A stretch of DNA of 45,467 bases from Polaribacter sejongensis (lineage in GTDB: Bacteria; Bacteroidota; Bacteroidia; Flavobacteriales; Flavobacteriaceae). Of this stretch, positions 37,931-45,273 are shown in pieces (the first letter of the stretch is position 1; each line of letters opens with the position of its first letter). Under the pieces are notes generated by a model. That model was not told the DNA's origin. It made no database searches and saw only the letters and a list, made by a program, of their open reading frames with translations. The DNA lies in the NCBI GenBank assembly GCA_949545755.1, contig CATITK010000156.1:1-45467 (forward strand), read 5' to 3'. The position numbers and the translations under genes were made by a program.

Positions 37931-38000
37931 GCAACATAAAACTAGATGAATTCCGCTTTGAATTTTAAGTACCAGGATAAACCTTCTTTAAAACAAGGCG

Positions 38001-38032
38001 TAATGACATTACATAATAATAAGGTGTCATTA
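38001..38032. repeat. 8-base inverted repeat in the hydroxylase/lactonase gap
   Basis: TAATGACA (38001-38008) and TGTCATTA (38025-38032) are perfect arms 16 bases apart, between the lactonase stop and the molybdenum hydroxylase promoter. There is no T run after it on either strand, so it does not look like a terminator. An operator is possible. Confidence 0.45.
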
Positions 38033-38061
38033 TATTCTGCACAATTTGGAAAAAAGTTGAT

Positions 38062-39174
38062 TTATAATGCTAAAATACAAACTGGCATTGGCGCAGCAAT
38101 TTCATCTACAAAAGTTAATTTTCCTGTTGCAACATTTCGTTTGAATGAAATGATATTGTTTGAATCTTGATTTGCAAATAACAAATAATTTTCCATTGGA
38201 GACAGGGAAAAATTACGAGGATTTTTTCCTAAAACAGCTTGGTAACCAATCGTTTTTAAGGTTCCGTTTTCATTCACTTCATAAATAGCAATAGAGTCAT
38301 GGCCTCGATTGGAAGCATATAAAAACTTACCATCTTTAGAGATGTGAATATCCGCAGCTTTACTATATGCTGTAAAATTTTTTGGTAATGTAGAAATTGA
38401 AGAAGCTACAAAGTAAGTATCCTTTTCTTCTTTGACCAATGAAACGGTATTATTTAATTCATTTAAAACATAAATCCATTTATTATTTGGATGAAATGTT
38501 AGATGCCTGGGACCTGCTCCGGCAGCCATTTTTAAAGTCTTCTGATTTGTAAAAATTAATTTATTTTTATCAATCGTAGAAAACCACAATTGATTGGTAC
38601 CTAAATCAACAGAAACAATTACTGCTTTTATTGGATGAAACCAAGCGGAATGTGCATGCGGCTTTCTTTGTCTTTCAGTTGTTCCTTTACCCAAATGTTG
38701 TTGCACATCTAATAAAGAAGATAATTGACCTGTTTTATCTACTTTTAACAGACCTACATTTCCTCCTGTATAATTCGCTACTAAAATTTGATTTTCATCA
38801 TTTACCGTAATATGGCAAGGATGTGCTCCTCCAGATTTTGATTTACTAATAAATGCTAAAGAATCTTTTAAAATTTTATATGATTTCACAAAACCTGTCT
38901 GGCCTTTACTTGTTTCATCTACAGCAAGAAGGGTTTTATTATCAATCGTTTTTGTTAAAAAAGAAGGGTTATCTGTTTCAGCGACTAATCCTATTCGTTC
39001 CAATATTCCTTTTTTGGAAAGCTTATATTTATAAATTCCTTTTGCAGCTTTCTTTGTGTAAGTTCCCACATAGAAATGTATGCTATCATCCTTTTCAATT
39101 TCTTTCGTATTGTCTTGTGCTGTTTTACAGCCAAAAAACAAAATAAATGATAGCAAGGTGTAAAGAATTTTCAT
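38062..39174 (-). CDS. Lactonase-type beta-propeller lipoprotein (YkgB/6-phosphogluconolactonase family)
   Basis: A 370-residue exported lipoprotein: the signal peptide ends FILFFGCKTAQD, with Cys16 in a good lipobox. The mature part is a seven-bladed propeller of the lactonase family (PF10282): FYVGTYTKKAAKGIYKY, GGAHPCHITVNDENQILVANYTGG, PHAHSAWFHP, AAGAGPRHLTFHPNNKWIYVLNE and ASNRGHDSIAIYEV. Family members hydrolyse sugar lactones such as 6-phosphogluconolactone, but a periplasmic lipoprotein would not meet that cytoplasmic substrate, so the substrate here is open. Confidence 0.88.
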   Translation of the reverse strand: MKILYTLLSFILFFGCKTAQDNTKEIEKDDSIHFYVGTYTKKAAKGIYKYKLSKKGILERIGLVAETDNPSFLTKTIDNKTLLAVDETSKGQTGFVKSYKILKDSLAFISKSKSGGAHPCHITVNDENQILVANYTGGNVGLLKVDKTGQLSSLLDVQQHLGKGTTERQRKPHAHSAWFHPIKAVIVSVDLGTNQLWFSTIDKNKLIFTNQKTLKMAAGAGPRHLTFHPNNKWIYVLNELNNTVSLVKEEKDTYFVASSISTLPKNFTAYSKAADIHISKDGKFLYASNRGHDSIAIYEVNENGTLKTIGYQAVLGKNPRNFSLSPMENYLLFANQDSNNIISFKRNVATGKLTFVDEIAAPMPVCILAL

Positions 39175-39283
39175 AAATCAACGTGTTTTTAATAACAAGG
39201 AAATAGGTCTATATACGGTCGAAATAAACTCATTTGCTTAAAAGAAAACGACCAAAGTAGCCTAAATGAAACCCAACAATTTT

Positions 39284-39742
39284 TTATTTTTTCAAACGAA
39301 CACTTTTGGGTACTAATTTTGTATAATCTCCATCATGGAGAATTACTTCTCTAACAATGGATGATGAAATATAAGAAGTACTGGCAGCAGTCAAAAGGAA
39401 AACAGTTTCTATAGGGGCTAAATCTCTATTTGTATGCGCTATTGCTTTTTCAAACTCAAAATCAGCCGGATTCCTAAGTCCTCTTAGAATAAACTCAACA
39501 TCATTTTCTTGACAAAAATCGACGGTTAAACCTTTATATGTTACTACTTTAATCTTAGAATCATTAGGGAAAGAAGCTTCGATAAATTGTTTACGCTCTT
39601 CTAAAGAAAACATATATTTTTTACTGGAATTTTCACCAATAGCAATTATAAGTTCATCAAATAATTTTACCCCACGCGTAATAATATCATGGTGTCCTGA
39701 AGTAAGTGGATCAAAAGATCCTGGGAAAATGGCTCTTTTCAT
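39284..39742 (-). CDS. coaD: Phosphopantetheine adenylyltransferase
   Basis: A 152-residue enzyme of the fourth step of coenzyme A synthesis, joining 4'-phosphopantetheine and ATP. The nucleotidyltransferase motif is FPGSFDPLTSGHHDII (residues 6-21), with GLRNPADFEFE (about 89) and the ATP-binding SYISSSIVREV (about 122). The length is normal. It lies 60 bases after ddl on the same strand. Confidence 0.97.
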   Translation of the reverse strand: MKRAIFPGSFDPLTSGHHDIITRGVKLFDELIIAIGENSSKKYMFSLEERKQFIEASFPNDSKIKVVTYKGLTVDFCQENDVEFILRGLRNPADFEFEKAIAHTNRDLAPIETVFLLTAASTSYISSSIVREVILHDGDYTKLVPKSVRLKK

Positions 39743-39801
39743 TTTTTTTAATATTTAATTATTTTTGTCTTTAAAATTTATTTACAACCAATAAATCAAC
39801 G

Positions 39802-40776
39802 CTACAAAAAAGCAGATTCAATCGCATTGTCAAATAATTCCGTTAACGAAATTCCAGCTTTCTGTGCCTGTTCTGGTAAAATACTTTTCTCTGTTAAACC
39901 CGGTACCGTATTCATTTCTAGAAAATAAGGCTCTCCTTTTACTAAAATATATTCAGATCTAGAAAAACCAGACATATTTAAAATTGCATATACTTTTTTA
40001 GCAATTTCTTCAACTTTTTTCTTTTCTTTTGCTGTAATTCTTGCTGGAGTTATCTCTTCTGATTTCCCTTCATACTTTGCTTCATAATCAAAGAAGTCAT
40101 TTTCCGTAACGATTTCTGTTATTGGCAATACTTTTGTTTCTCCTTTGTACTGAATTACACCAACAGAAACCTCCGTTCCATCTAAAAAAGACTCAATTAA
40201 AATGGCAGCATCTTCTTTGTATGCTTTTTCTAAAGCTGGCAACATTGCTGCTTTAGTATGTACTTTCGAAATACCATAACTAGACCCTGCATTATTTGGC
40301 TTCACAAAACAAGGTAAGCCAACTTTTTCTATAATCGTATCTAAATCAACAATATCTCCTTTATTTAAATAGACAGAAACTGCTGTTTTAACTCCATACT
40401 CTTTGACAACACTTAGTGTATCTCTCTTGTTAAATGTGAGTGCCATTTGATAAAAAGGTGCAGATGTATGTTTTAAATTGATCAAGTCAAAATACGCTAA
40501 TAATATTCCATTTTCTCCTGGAGCACCATGAATTGCATTAAAAACACAATCAAAAGTTATTTTCTCACCCTCTAAAACAAATGAAAAATCGTTTTTATCA
40601 ATAGCATACTCCTTATCAAACTCATCTAAAGCAACCCATTTTTCTTTTAAAATATGTACTCTAAACGGAAGATACTTCCCTTTATCTAGTTGACGATAAA
40701 CGACTTTTCCACTAGCATGGGAAATGTTCACTTCGGAGGAATAACCACCCATAACAATAGCAATGTTCTTCTTCAT
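39802..40776 (-). CDS. ddl: D-alanine--D-alanine ligase
   Basis: A 324-residue ATP-grasp enzyme making the D-Ala-D-Ala end of peptidoglycan precursors. It begins NIAIVMGGYSSEVNISHASG, contains NAIHGAPGENGILLAYFD (about 82), FVKPNNAGSSYGISKV (about 156-171) and ends the core with EMNTVPGLTEKSILP (about 287). It is divergent from the PASTA gene and probably drives coaD. Confidence 0.97.
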   Translation of the reverse strand: MKKNIAIVMGGYSSEVNISHASGKVVYRQLDKGKYLPFRVHILKEKWVALDEFDKEYAIDKNDFSFVLEGEKITFDCVFNAIHGAPGENGILLAYFDLINLKHTSAPFYQMALTFNKRDTLSVVKEYGVKTAVSVYLNKGDIVDLDTIIEKVGLPCFVKPNNAGSSYGISKVHTKAAMLPALEKAYKEDAAILIESFLDGTEVSVGVIQYKGETKVLPITEIVTENDFFDYEAKYEGKSEEITPARITAKEKKKVEEIAKKVYAILNMSGFSRSEYILVKGEPYFLEMNTVPGLTEKSILPEQAQKAGISLTELFDNAIESAFL

Positions 40777-40795
40777 TTTCTCTAAAATAATAAAA

Positions 40796-40827
40796 CAAAT
40801 TTATCAAAATAATAATAGAAATAGCAA
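40796..40827 (-). promoter_or_regulatory. Promoter of ddl-coaD
   Basis: On the minus strand TTG (40825-40827), 21 bases, then TAAATTTG (40796-40803), a full match to the Bacteroidota consensus, 19 bases before the ddl ATG. Confidence 0.6.
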
Positions 40828-40840
40828 CGTTTAGTTTTTA

Positions 40841-40848
40841 TATCTTTG
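40841..40848 (+). promoter_or_regulatory. -7 box of the PASTA gene
   Basis: TATCTTTG is a perfect TAnnTTTG, 20 bases before the ATG at 40869. It lies 13 bases from the ddl TTG, so the divergent promoters are back to back. No TTG partner is seen upstream. Confidence 0.5.
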
Positions 40849-40868
40849 TATGTTCTAAAATTAAAACA

Positions 40869-41426
40869 ATGCATATTTTTCATTTTCTAAAAAGTAAATC
40901 TTTTTTCATACAAGTTGCCATTGCAATTGTGGGGGTATTTGTTGTTGTTGTTGCTTTAAAATATTGGTTAGGTTTTTCTACGAATCACGATCAAAAGATT
41001 CAAGTTCCAGATTTACATAAAATGTCTTTAGAGGCTGTAAAAAGAGAATTGACAAGTATAAATTTGGATTTTATTGTCATCGATAGTGCAAGTTACAATC
41101 CTGATTATCCAAAAAGATCTGTGATAGATCAAACACCAAAAACTGGCGATTTTGTAAAAGAAAAACGGAAAATATACTTAACACTCAATCCTTCTAAATA
41201 TAGAAATATTACTCTACCCAATTTGAATGGAAAAACGAAAAGGCAAGCTATTTCTCATTTGCGCTCAATTGGCTTAGATGTTGGGGTAAATTTCATATAT
41301 ATAAATGATCTTGGAAAAAATGTTGTGCGTGGATTACGTTACAAAGGAAAAACGATAAATCAAGGAGATAAATTACCTCTGAAATCAATTATAAATTTAG
41401 TTTTGGGTAATGGAAAAGGAAGGTAG
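40869..41426 (+). CDS. PASTA domain membrane protein
   Basis: A 185-residue protein with one N-terminal membrane helix (IQVAIAIVGVFVVVVALKYWL) and an extracytoplasmic part with two PASTA-like units: IQVPDLHKMSLEAVKRELTS (about 45) and ITLPNLNGKTKRQAISHLRS (about 115). PASTA domains bind peptidoglycan fragments or divisome partners; no kinase or transpeptidase domain is attached. It lies between ddl and rluD, a common Bacteroidota arrangement that fits a cell-wall role. Confidence 0.88.
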   Translation: MHIFHFLKSKSFFIQVAIAIVGVFVVVVALKYWLGFSTNHDQKIQVPDLHKMSLEAVKRELTSINLDFIVIDSASYNPDYPKRSVIDQTPKTGDFVKEKRKIYLTLNPSKYRNITLPNLNGKTKRQAISHLRSIGLDVGVNFIYINDLGKNVVRGLRYKGKTINQGDKLPLKSIINLVLGNGKGR

Positions 41427-41440
41427 TTTTTAGTTTTTTT

Positions 41441-41471
41441 TTGTAAAAAAATTACAACGGTGTTACCTTTA
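41441..41471 (+). promoter_or_regulatory. Putative promoter of rluD
   Basis: TTG (41441-41443), 20 bases, then TACCTTTA (41464-41471), one mismatch from TAnnTTTG, 40 bases before the ATG at 41512. Confidence 0.45.
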
Positions 41472-41511
41472 AACTTTATGATTCCAAACCTTTACCCCTA
41501 AAAATAAAAAA

Positions 41512-42549
41512 ATGCAAGAAAACGAAACGCAAGATATAGAAAACGAAGATTTATACGAACATCATAAATTTATTGCAAGCGAAGGACAAGAACCCTTGCG
41601 TGTAGATAAATTTTTAATGAATTTTATCGAAAATGCGACCCGAAGCAAATTACAGCAAGCTGCAAAAGCGGGCAATGTTTTGGTGAATGATGTTGCTGTA
41701 AAATCGAATCACAAAGTAAAACCAAATGATATTGTAAGAGTTGTTTTAGCCTATCCGCCAGCAGAAAGATTATTGGTAGCAGAAGATATTCCTTTAGATA
41801 TTGTTTATGAAGATGCTACTGTTATAGTAGTCAATAAGCCTGCAGGAATGGTGGTACACCCAGGTCATGGAAATTATTCTGGGACCTTAGTAAATGGTTT
41901 AATTCATCACATAGAAAATTTACCTACAAATTCGAATGAAAGACCCGGATTGGTTCATCGAATCGATAAAGATACGAGTGGATTGTTGGTGGTCGCCAAA
42001 ACCGAATCTGCCATGGCAAATTTATCACGTCAATTTTTTGACAGGACAACAGAACGATTATATTATGCCTTAGTTTGGGGACATGTTGAAGAGGATGAAG
42101 GCAGGATTGAAGGAAATATTGGTCGTAGTTTTAAAAATAGATTGCAAATGGATGTTTTTCCTGACGGCGATTTCGGAAAACACGCAGTTACACATTATAA
42201 AGTTTTAGAACGTTTAACCTATGTAACGTTGGTACAATGTAAATTAGAAACAGGAAGAACACATCAAATAAGAGCGCATTTTAAACATATTGGACACACA
42301 CTTTTTAACGACGAACGTTATGGAGGTAATGATATTCTAAAAGGAACAACCTTCACCAAATACAAACAATTTGTACACAATTGTTTTAAGGTATTACCAA
42401 GACAAGCTTTACATGCAAAAACGCTAGGTTTTACACATCCAACAACGGGCGAATTTATGCAGTTTAATTCTGAAGTTCCTCAAGATATTCTAGATTGTCT
42501 AGAAAAATGGAGAACATATTCGGAAAATTCTAAAGAGGGAATAGAATAA
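41512..42549 (+). CDS. rluD: RluA-family 23S rRNA pseudouridine synthase (RluD-like)
   Basis: A 345-residue enzyme converting uridines of 23S rRNA to pseudouridine. An S4 RNA-binding domain covers about residues 25-85 (LRVDKFLMNFIENATRSKLQ). The catalytic block is GLVHRIDKDTSGLLVVAKT (about 144-162, with the nucleophile Asp), followed by RTHQIRAHFKHIGHTLFNDERYGG (about 247-270). E. coli RluD acts in helix 69; the same target is likely here but not proven. Confidence 0.93.
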   Translation: MQENETQDIENEDLYEHHKFIASEGQEPLRVDKFLMNFIENATRSKLQQAAKAGNVLVNDVAVKSNHKVKPNDIVRVVLAYPPAERLLVAEDIPLDIVYEDATVIVVNKPAGMVVHPGHGNYSGTLVNGLIHHIENLPTNSNERPGLVHRIDKDTSGLLVVAKTESAMANLSRQFFDRTTERLYYALVWGHVEEDEGRIEGNIGRSFKNRLQMDVFPDGDFGKHAVTHYKVLERLTYVTLVQCKLETGRTHQIRAHFKHIGHTLFNDERYGGNDILKGTTFTKYKQFVHNCFKVLPRQALHAKTLGFTHPTTGEFMQFNSEVPQDILDCLEKWRTYSENSKEGIE

Positions 42550-42570
42550 GTAACCGTATTATTCCTTTTT
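42538..42570 (+). terminator. Possible terminator of rluD
   Basis: GGAATA (42538-42543) plus ATA (42546-42548) pair with TATTATTCC (42557-42565), leaving a 2-base bulge and an 8-base loop, followed by five T (42566-42570). The stem includes part of the rluD stop codon (42547-42549). Confidence 0.45.
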
Positions 42571-42600
42571 ATCAAAAACAGCAATTTATCGTTTTAGAGA

Positions 42601-43068
42601 CTAACAACACCCTTCACTTGGATCACAACAAGAGCTTTGTGCTTCAGCAATGGCAACCTTTGGCTTTTCTGTTGGAATTCCACAAGCATCTGTGGCCAAA
42701 CAGGCAGTGATTTTTGAAGTTAATAAAAAATGTGTTCCGTCGAAATCAAGATTATATTTACCAATGGTTTCTTTTCCTTGATATTCTACTTCAATTTCTA
42801 AGTCTTCAAAATTGAATCTCTTTTCAGACAACGCTATAATGCGTAACAATTTTTCTGGATGCAATCTATGATCATAATCCTTCTCTTCCCAAAGCTGAAA
42901 ATTAATAACAACTTCATTCCTTGCCTTTCCTCCACAATCAATAAAGTCTTTGGTTATTTTACCTACTTCTGTTACATGAAAATGACTTGGCACCAATTTT
43001 CCATTTGGCAATTGAAATCCTATTTTTTCTAGCCCTTTTAAATGGTTTTTAATTTCTGATAATTTCAT
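42601..43068 (-). CDS. DUF6428-type protein with Cys-rich tail, ars-associated
   Basis: A 155-residue cytoplasmic protein starting at ATG 43068 (KLSEIKNHLKGLEKIGFQLP). The family is usually found next to ArsR in Bacteroidota arsenic operons and has no proven role. Blocks are VPSHFHVTEVGKITKDFIDCGG (residue 25 onward) and VVINFQLWEEKDYDHRLHPEKL. The tail reads SSCCDPSEGCC, four cysteines in the last eleven residues, suggesting thiol binding of arsenite or another soft metal. It begins 11 bases after arsR. No ArsC or ArsB/Acr3 gene follows; the next gene is convergent. Confidence 0.75.
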   Translation of the reverse strand: MKLSEIKNHLKGLEKIGFQLPNGKLVPSHFHVTEVGKITKDFIDCGGKARNEVVINFQLWEEKDYDHRLHPEKLLRIIALSEKRFNFEDLEIEVEYQGKETIGKYNLDFDGTHFLLTSKITACLATDACGIPTEKPKVAIAEAQSSCCDPSEGCC

Positions 43069-43079
43069 GATTTTTATTT

Positions 43080-43406
43080 TTAGCAACAACTTCCTGTTGC
43101 GTTCTTATTTAAAAAATTTCCTAAAATGTTTTTTATTTTATCCCAGTTTTCTTGATGGATGCAATAACAAACACTTGTACCTTCTATTGTTCCTTTTATT
43201 ATCCCTACTTTTTTTAGTTCTTTTAAATGTTGAGAAATAGTTGGTTGTGCCAAACCAATATCTTTTACTAAATCTCCACAAACACATGACTTCAGCTTTA
43301 TTAAAAATTCTAAAATTGCAATTCTTGCAGGATGCCCTAACACTTTTGCAACTGTTGCAATTTGGTTTTGTTCTTCCGTGAAAATTTCTGTCTTAGTTAA
43401 ACCCAT
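43080..43406 (-). CDS. arsR: ArsR/SmtB family repressor
   Basis: A 108-residue winged-helix regulator. The N-terminal helix has VAKVLGHPARIAILEFLIKL. The metal-sensing helix start SCVCGDLV holds Cys41 and Cys43, the classic arsenite site. The recognition helix is AQPTISQHLKELKKVGII, and extra Cys are in SVCYCIHQ. It ends with SCC, a further vicinal Cys pair. When arsenite binds, such proteins leave their operator. A 24-bp palindrome lies 7 bases before its start, so self-repression is likely. Confidence 0.93.
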   Translation of the reverse strand: MGLTKTEIFTEEQNQIATVAKVLGHPARIAILEFLIKLKSCVCGDLVKDIGLAQPTISQHLKELKKVGIIKGTIEGTSVCYCIHQENWDKIKNILGNFLNKNATGSCC

Positions 43407-43413
43407 TTAATTT

Positions 43414-43437
43414 ATTTATTGCAATATTACGATAAAT
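43414..43437. promoter_or_regulatory. Probable ArsR operator, 24-bp near-perfect palindrome
   Basis: The 24-base element, left half ATTTATTGCAAT and right half ATTACGATAAAT, pairs at 10 of 12 positions about its centre. It ends 8 bases before the arsR ATG, where a bound repressor would block transcription. The size and position fit an ArsR-dimer site. Confidence 0.6.
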
Positions 43438-43487
43438 ATATTATAATTATTGTTTATAATTAAATCAATTTAAACTTAAAATTTGGT

Positions 43488-43518
43488 TTGATTATTCTTG
43501 TTATGAATTGTATTTTTA
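43488..43518 (+). promoter_or_regulatory. Putative promoter of yaaA
   Basis: TTG (43488-43490), 20 bases, then TATTTTTA (43511-43518), one mismatch from TAnnTTTG. It ends 17 bases before ATG 43536 and rules out the longer frame beginning at 43488. Confidence 0.45.
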
Positions 43519-43535
43519 CAATTCAATTCCATCAA

Positions 43536-44294
43536 ATGAAAATCATAATCTCTCCAGCAAAATCTTTAGACTTTGAAAGTAAAGTGCCAACAAGTTTAAA
43601 CACGCAAGCTCGTTTTTTAGAACAGTCAGAGGTATTGAATAAGCAATTAAAAAGACTTTCAAAAAAAGAATTATCTAAATTAATGAAAATTTCAGATGAT
43701 TTGTCTGCATTAAATTATGATAGAAATCAACTTTGGAAAACACCTTTTACCCCTACCAACTCAAAACAAGCTATTTATGCTTTTACAGGGGCTGTTTTTA
43801 AAGGAATTGATGTAAATTCTTTAGCTGAAGAAAAAATCCCTTTACTGCAAGATAACTTAAGAATATTATCTGGTCTATATGGCATCTTAAAACCTTTAGA
43901 TTTAATACAACCTTATCGTTTAGAAATGGGAACAAGATTGCCTATTGGAAAAACTGAAAACCTCTACAAATTTTGGGATGACACGGTTGCAAATGCTTTA
44001 AATGAAGAACTAGAAAATGGTGAACTACTTGTCAATTTAGCAAGTGCCGAATACTTTAAAGTCATTCCTAAAAAGGTTTTAAAAGTACCAATGATTACAC
44101 CTATTTTTAAAGATTTTAAAAACGGAGAATACAAAATAGTGATGACCTTTGCTAAAAAAGCACGTGGCTTGATGGTTCGTTACCTTATTGATAATAACAT
44201 CAAAACGATTGAAGGATTAAAAGGTTTTAATAAGGATCGATATCGTTTTTCTGAAGAAATGTCTCTTGGAAATGAACTGGTTTTTACACGTTAA
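43536..44294 (+). CDS. yaaA: YaaA family peroxide-stress protein
   Basis: A 252-residue protein of the YaaA/DUF328 family, starting at ATG 43536 with the family N-terminus KIIISPAKSLDF. Further blocks are YAFTGAVFKGIDV (about 70), LRILSGLYGILKPLDLIQPYRLEMG (about 107-131), NLASAEYFKVI (about 167) and KARGLMVRYLI (about 209). E. coli YaaA lowers free iron and DNA damage during peroxide stress and binds DNA. The length matches the family. Its TAA shares bases with the Blh stop. Confidence 0.93.
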   Translation: MKIIISPAKSLDFESKVPTSLNTQARFLEQSEVLNKQLKRLSKKELSKLMKISDDLSALNYDRNQLWKTPFTPTNSKQAIYAFTGAVFKGIDVNSLAEEKIPLLQDNLRILSGLYGILKPLDLIQPYRLEMGTRLPIGKTENLYKFWDDTVANALNEELENGELLVNLASAEYFKVIPKKVLKVPMITPIFKDFKNGEYKIVMTFAKKARGLMVRYLIDNNIKTIEGLKGFNKDRYRFSEEMSLGNELVFTR

Positions 44295-45175
44295 TTCTTC
44301 ATTTTATACATTACCCAAGTATGGGGAGCCGTTACTGCAAATAAAATAACAAAAACAACCGTTGCAAATAAGGCTATTTGTGGAACCAATTGATATATAA
44401 ATAAAAGACCCAAAATACTAATCAACCAATAAAGCATTGCTTTTTTCACGTACGAAAGGATACTTTTCTTATCTAAACTTCCATAAATAAATTCTATTTG
44501 ATGAATAATCGAAGGTATTGAATGCCAGAGGATAAAGTATATTGCAAAGCCTAAGATTAAAGAAGAGGTTTTAAAAACAAGGAAAAGCAACAATAAATAA
44601 CAGCACTCTTTCAACAATGTTTTTAGCTGATTTCTCTTTGTTAAAACTAGGTACAAACTTCCTATCAGTAAAAAGACAACACTACTAAAAAGAGTGATCT
44701 CAATTTGAAGCTTCGTAAATGTTACACCAGTTAATTCTATCATGATTAAATCGACATCAGCAATGGATTGATAAAAAAGTAATGAAAAAATTAACAAACC
44801 ATAAGCTAAGAAATAAAAAAAATCAAATCTTAGATTTACAGCTATTTTATTACTGAGATGTTCCTCCCCAAAATGGTATGCGCTCAATAAAACAAATAGT
44901 AAAATCGCAATAAAAGAACTAATAAAATAAATTATTACACATAAAATAATGATACTAATATAGATTAAAAGGTTTTTTGTGAAATTACTTCCCTTTTTCT
45001 CTCTTTTAGATAAAATTAATAGATCATTTGCACCATGAAGGATTCCTATAGAGATTACCATAACATACGCTAGTGAATCCTCTACAAACTCTCCGAACTG
45101 AATACTTACCCAAAGCAGGAAAAATGTAAAATAAAGCATAAAATTTTGGTAATTTCGAATAAATATAGAATTCAT
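44291..45175 (-). CDS. blh: Brp/Blh family beta-carotene 15,15'-dioxygenase (retinal synthesis)
   Basis: A 294-residue polytopic membrane enzyme that cleaves beta-carotene into two retinal molecules. The conserved His positions of the family are visible: GILHGANDLLIL (about 45), AYHFGEEHLS (about 100), LWHSIPSIIHQIEF (about 217) and APHTWVMY near the C-terminus, between about eight hydrophobic helices. The divergent neighbour is a rhodopsin gene, which needs the retinal. The predicted mRNA is leaderless. Confidence 0.93.
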   Translation of the reverse strand: MNSIFIRNYQNFMLYFTFFLLWVSIQFGEFVEDSLAYVMVISIGILHGANDLLILSKREKKGSNFTKNLLIYISIIILCVIIYFISSFIAILLFVLLSAYHFGEEHLSNKIAVNLRFDFFYFLAYGLLIFSLLFYQSIADVDLIMIELTGVTFTKLQIEITLFSSVVFLLIGSLYLVLTKRNQLKTLLKECCYLLLLFLVFKTSSLILGFAIYFILWHSIPSIIHQIEFIYGSLDKKSILSYVKKAMLYWLISILGLLFIYQLVPQIALFATVVFVILFAVTAPHTWVMYKMKN

Positions 45176-45176
45176 A

Positions 45177-45208
45177 TTGCAAAGTTAATAATTTTATTCT
45201 TACATTTG
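45177..45208 (+). promoter_or_regulatory. Promoter of the rhodopsin gene
   Basis: TTG (45177-45179), 21 bases, then TACATTTG (45201-45208), a full match to the Bacteroidota consensus, 65 bases before the ATG at 45274. A weaker second candidate (TTG 45228-45230, 20 bases, TAACTTAA 45251-45258) lies closer to the start. Confidence 0.55.
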
Positions 45209-45214
45209 GTTCAA
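45180..45214 (-). promoter_or_regulatory. Promoter of blh, leaderless spacing
   Basis: On the minus strand TTG (45212-45214), 24 bases, then TAACTTTG (45180-45187), then four bases (CAAT) and the blh ATG. It shares almost all its length with the opposing rhodopsin promoter. Confidence 0.55.
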
Positions 45215-45273
45215 GGTTTATAACAATTTGTTAAACAATAAACCATTTACTAACTTAAACTTTTATAAATATT

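Noticed and set aside
37946-38170. A 74-codon plus-strand open frame between the molybdenum hydroxylase and the lactonase
   Set aside because: Its second half runs antisense into the lactonase gene, the first half contains the 8-base inverted repeat, and the protein matches no family I recognise.
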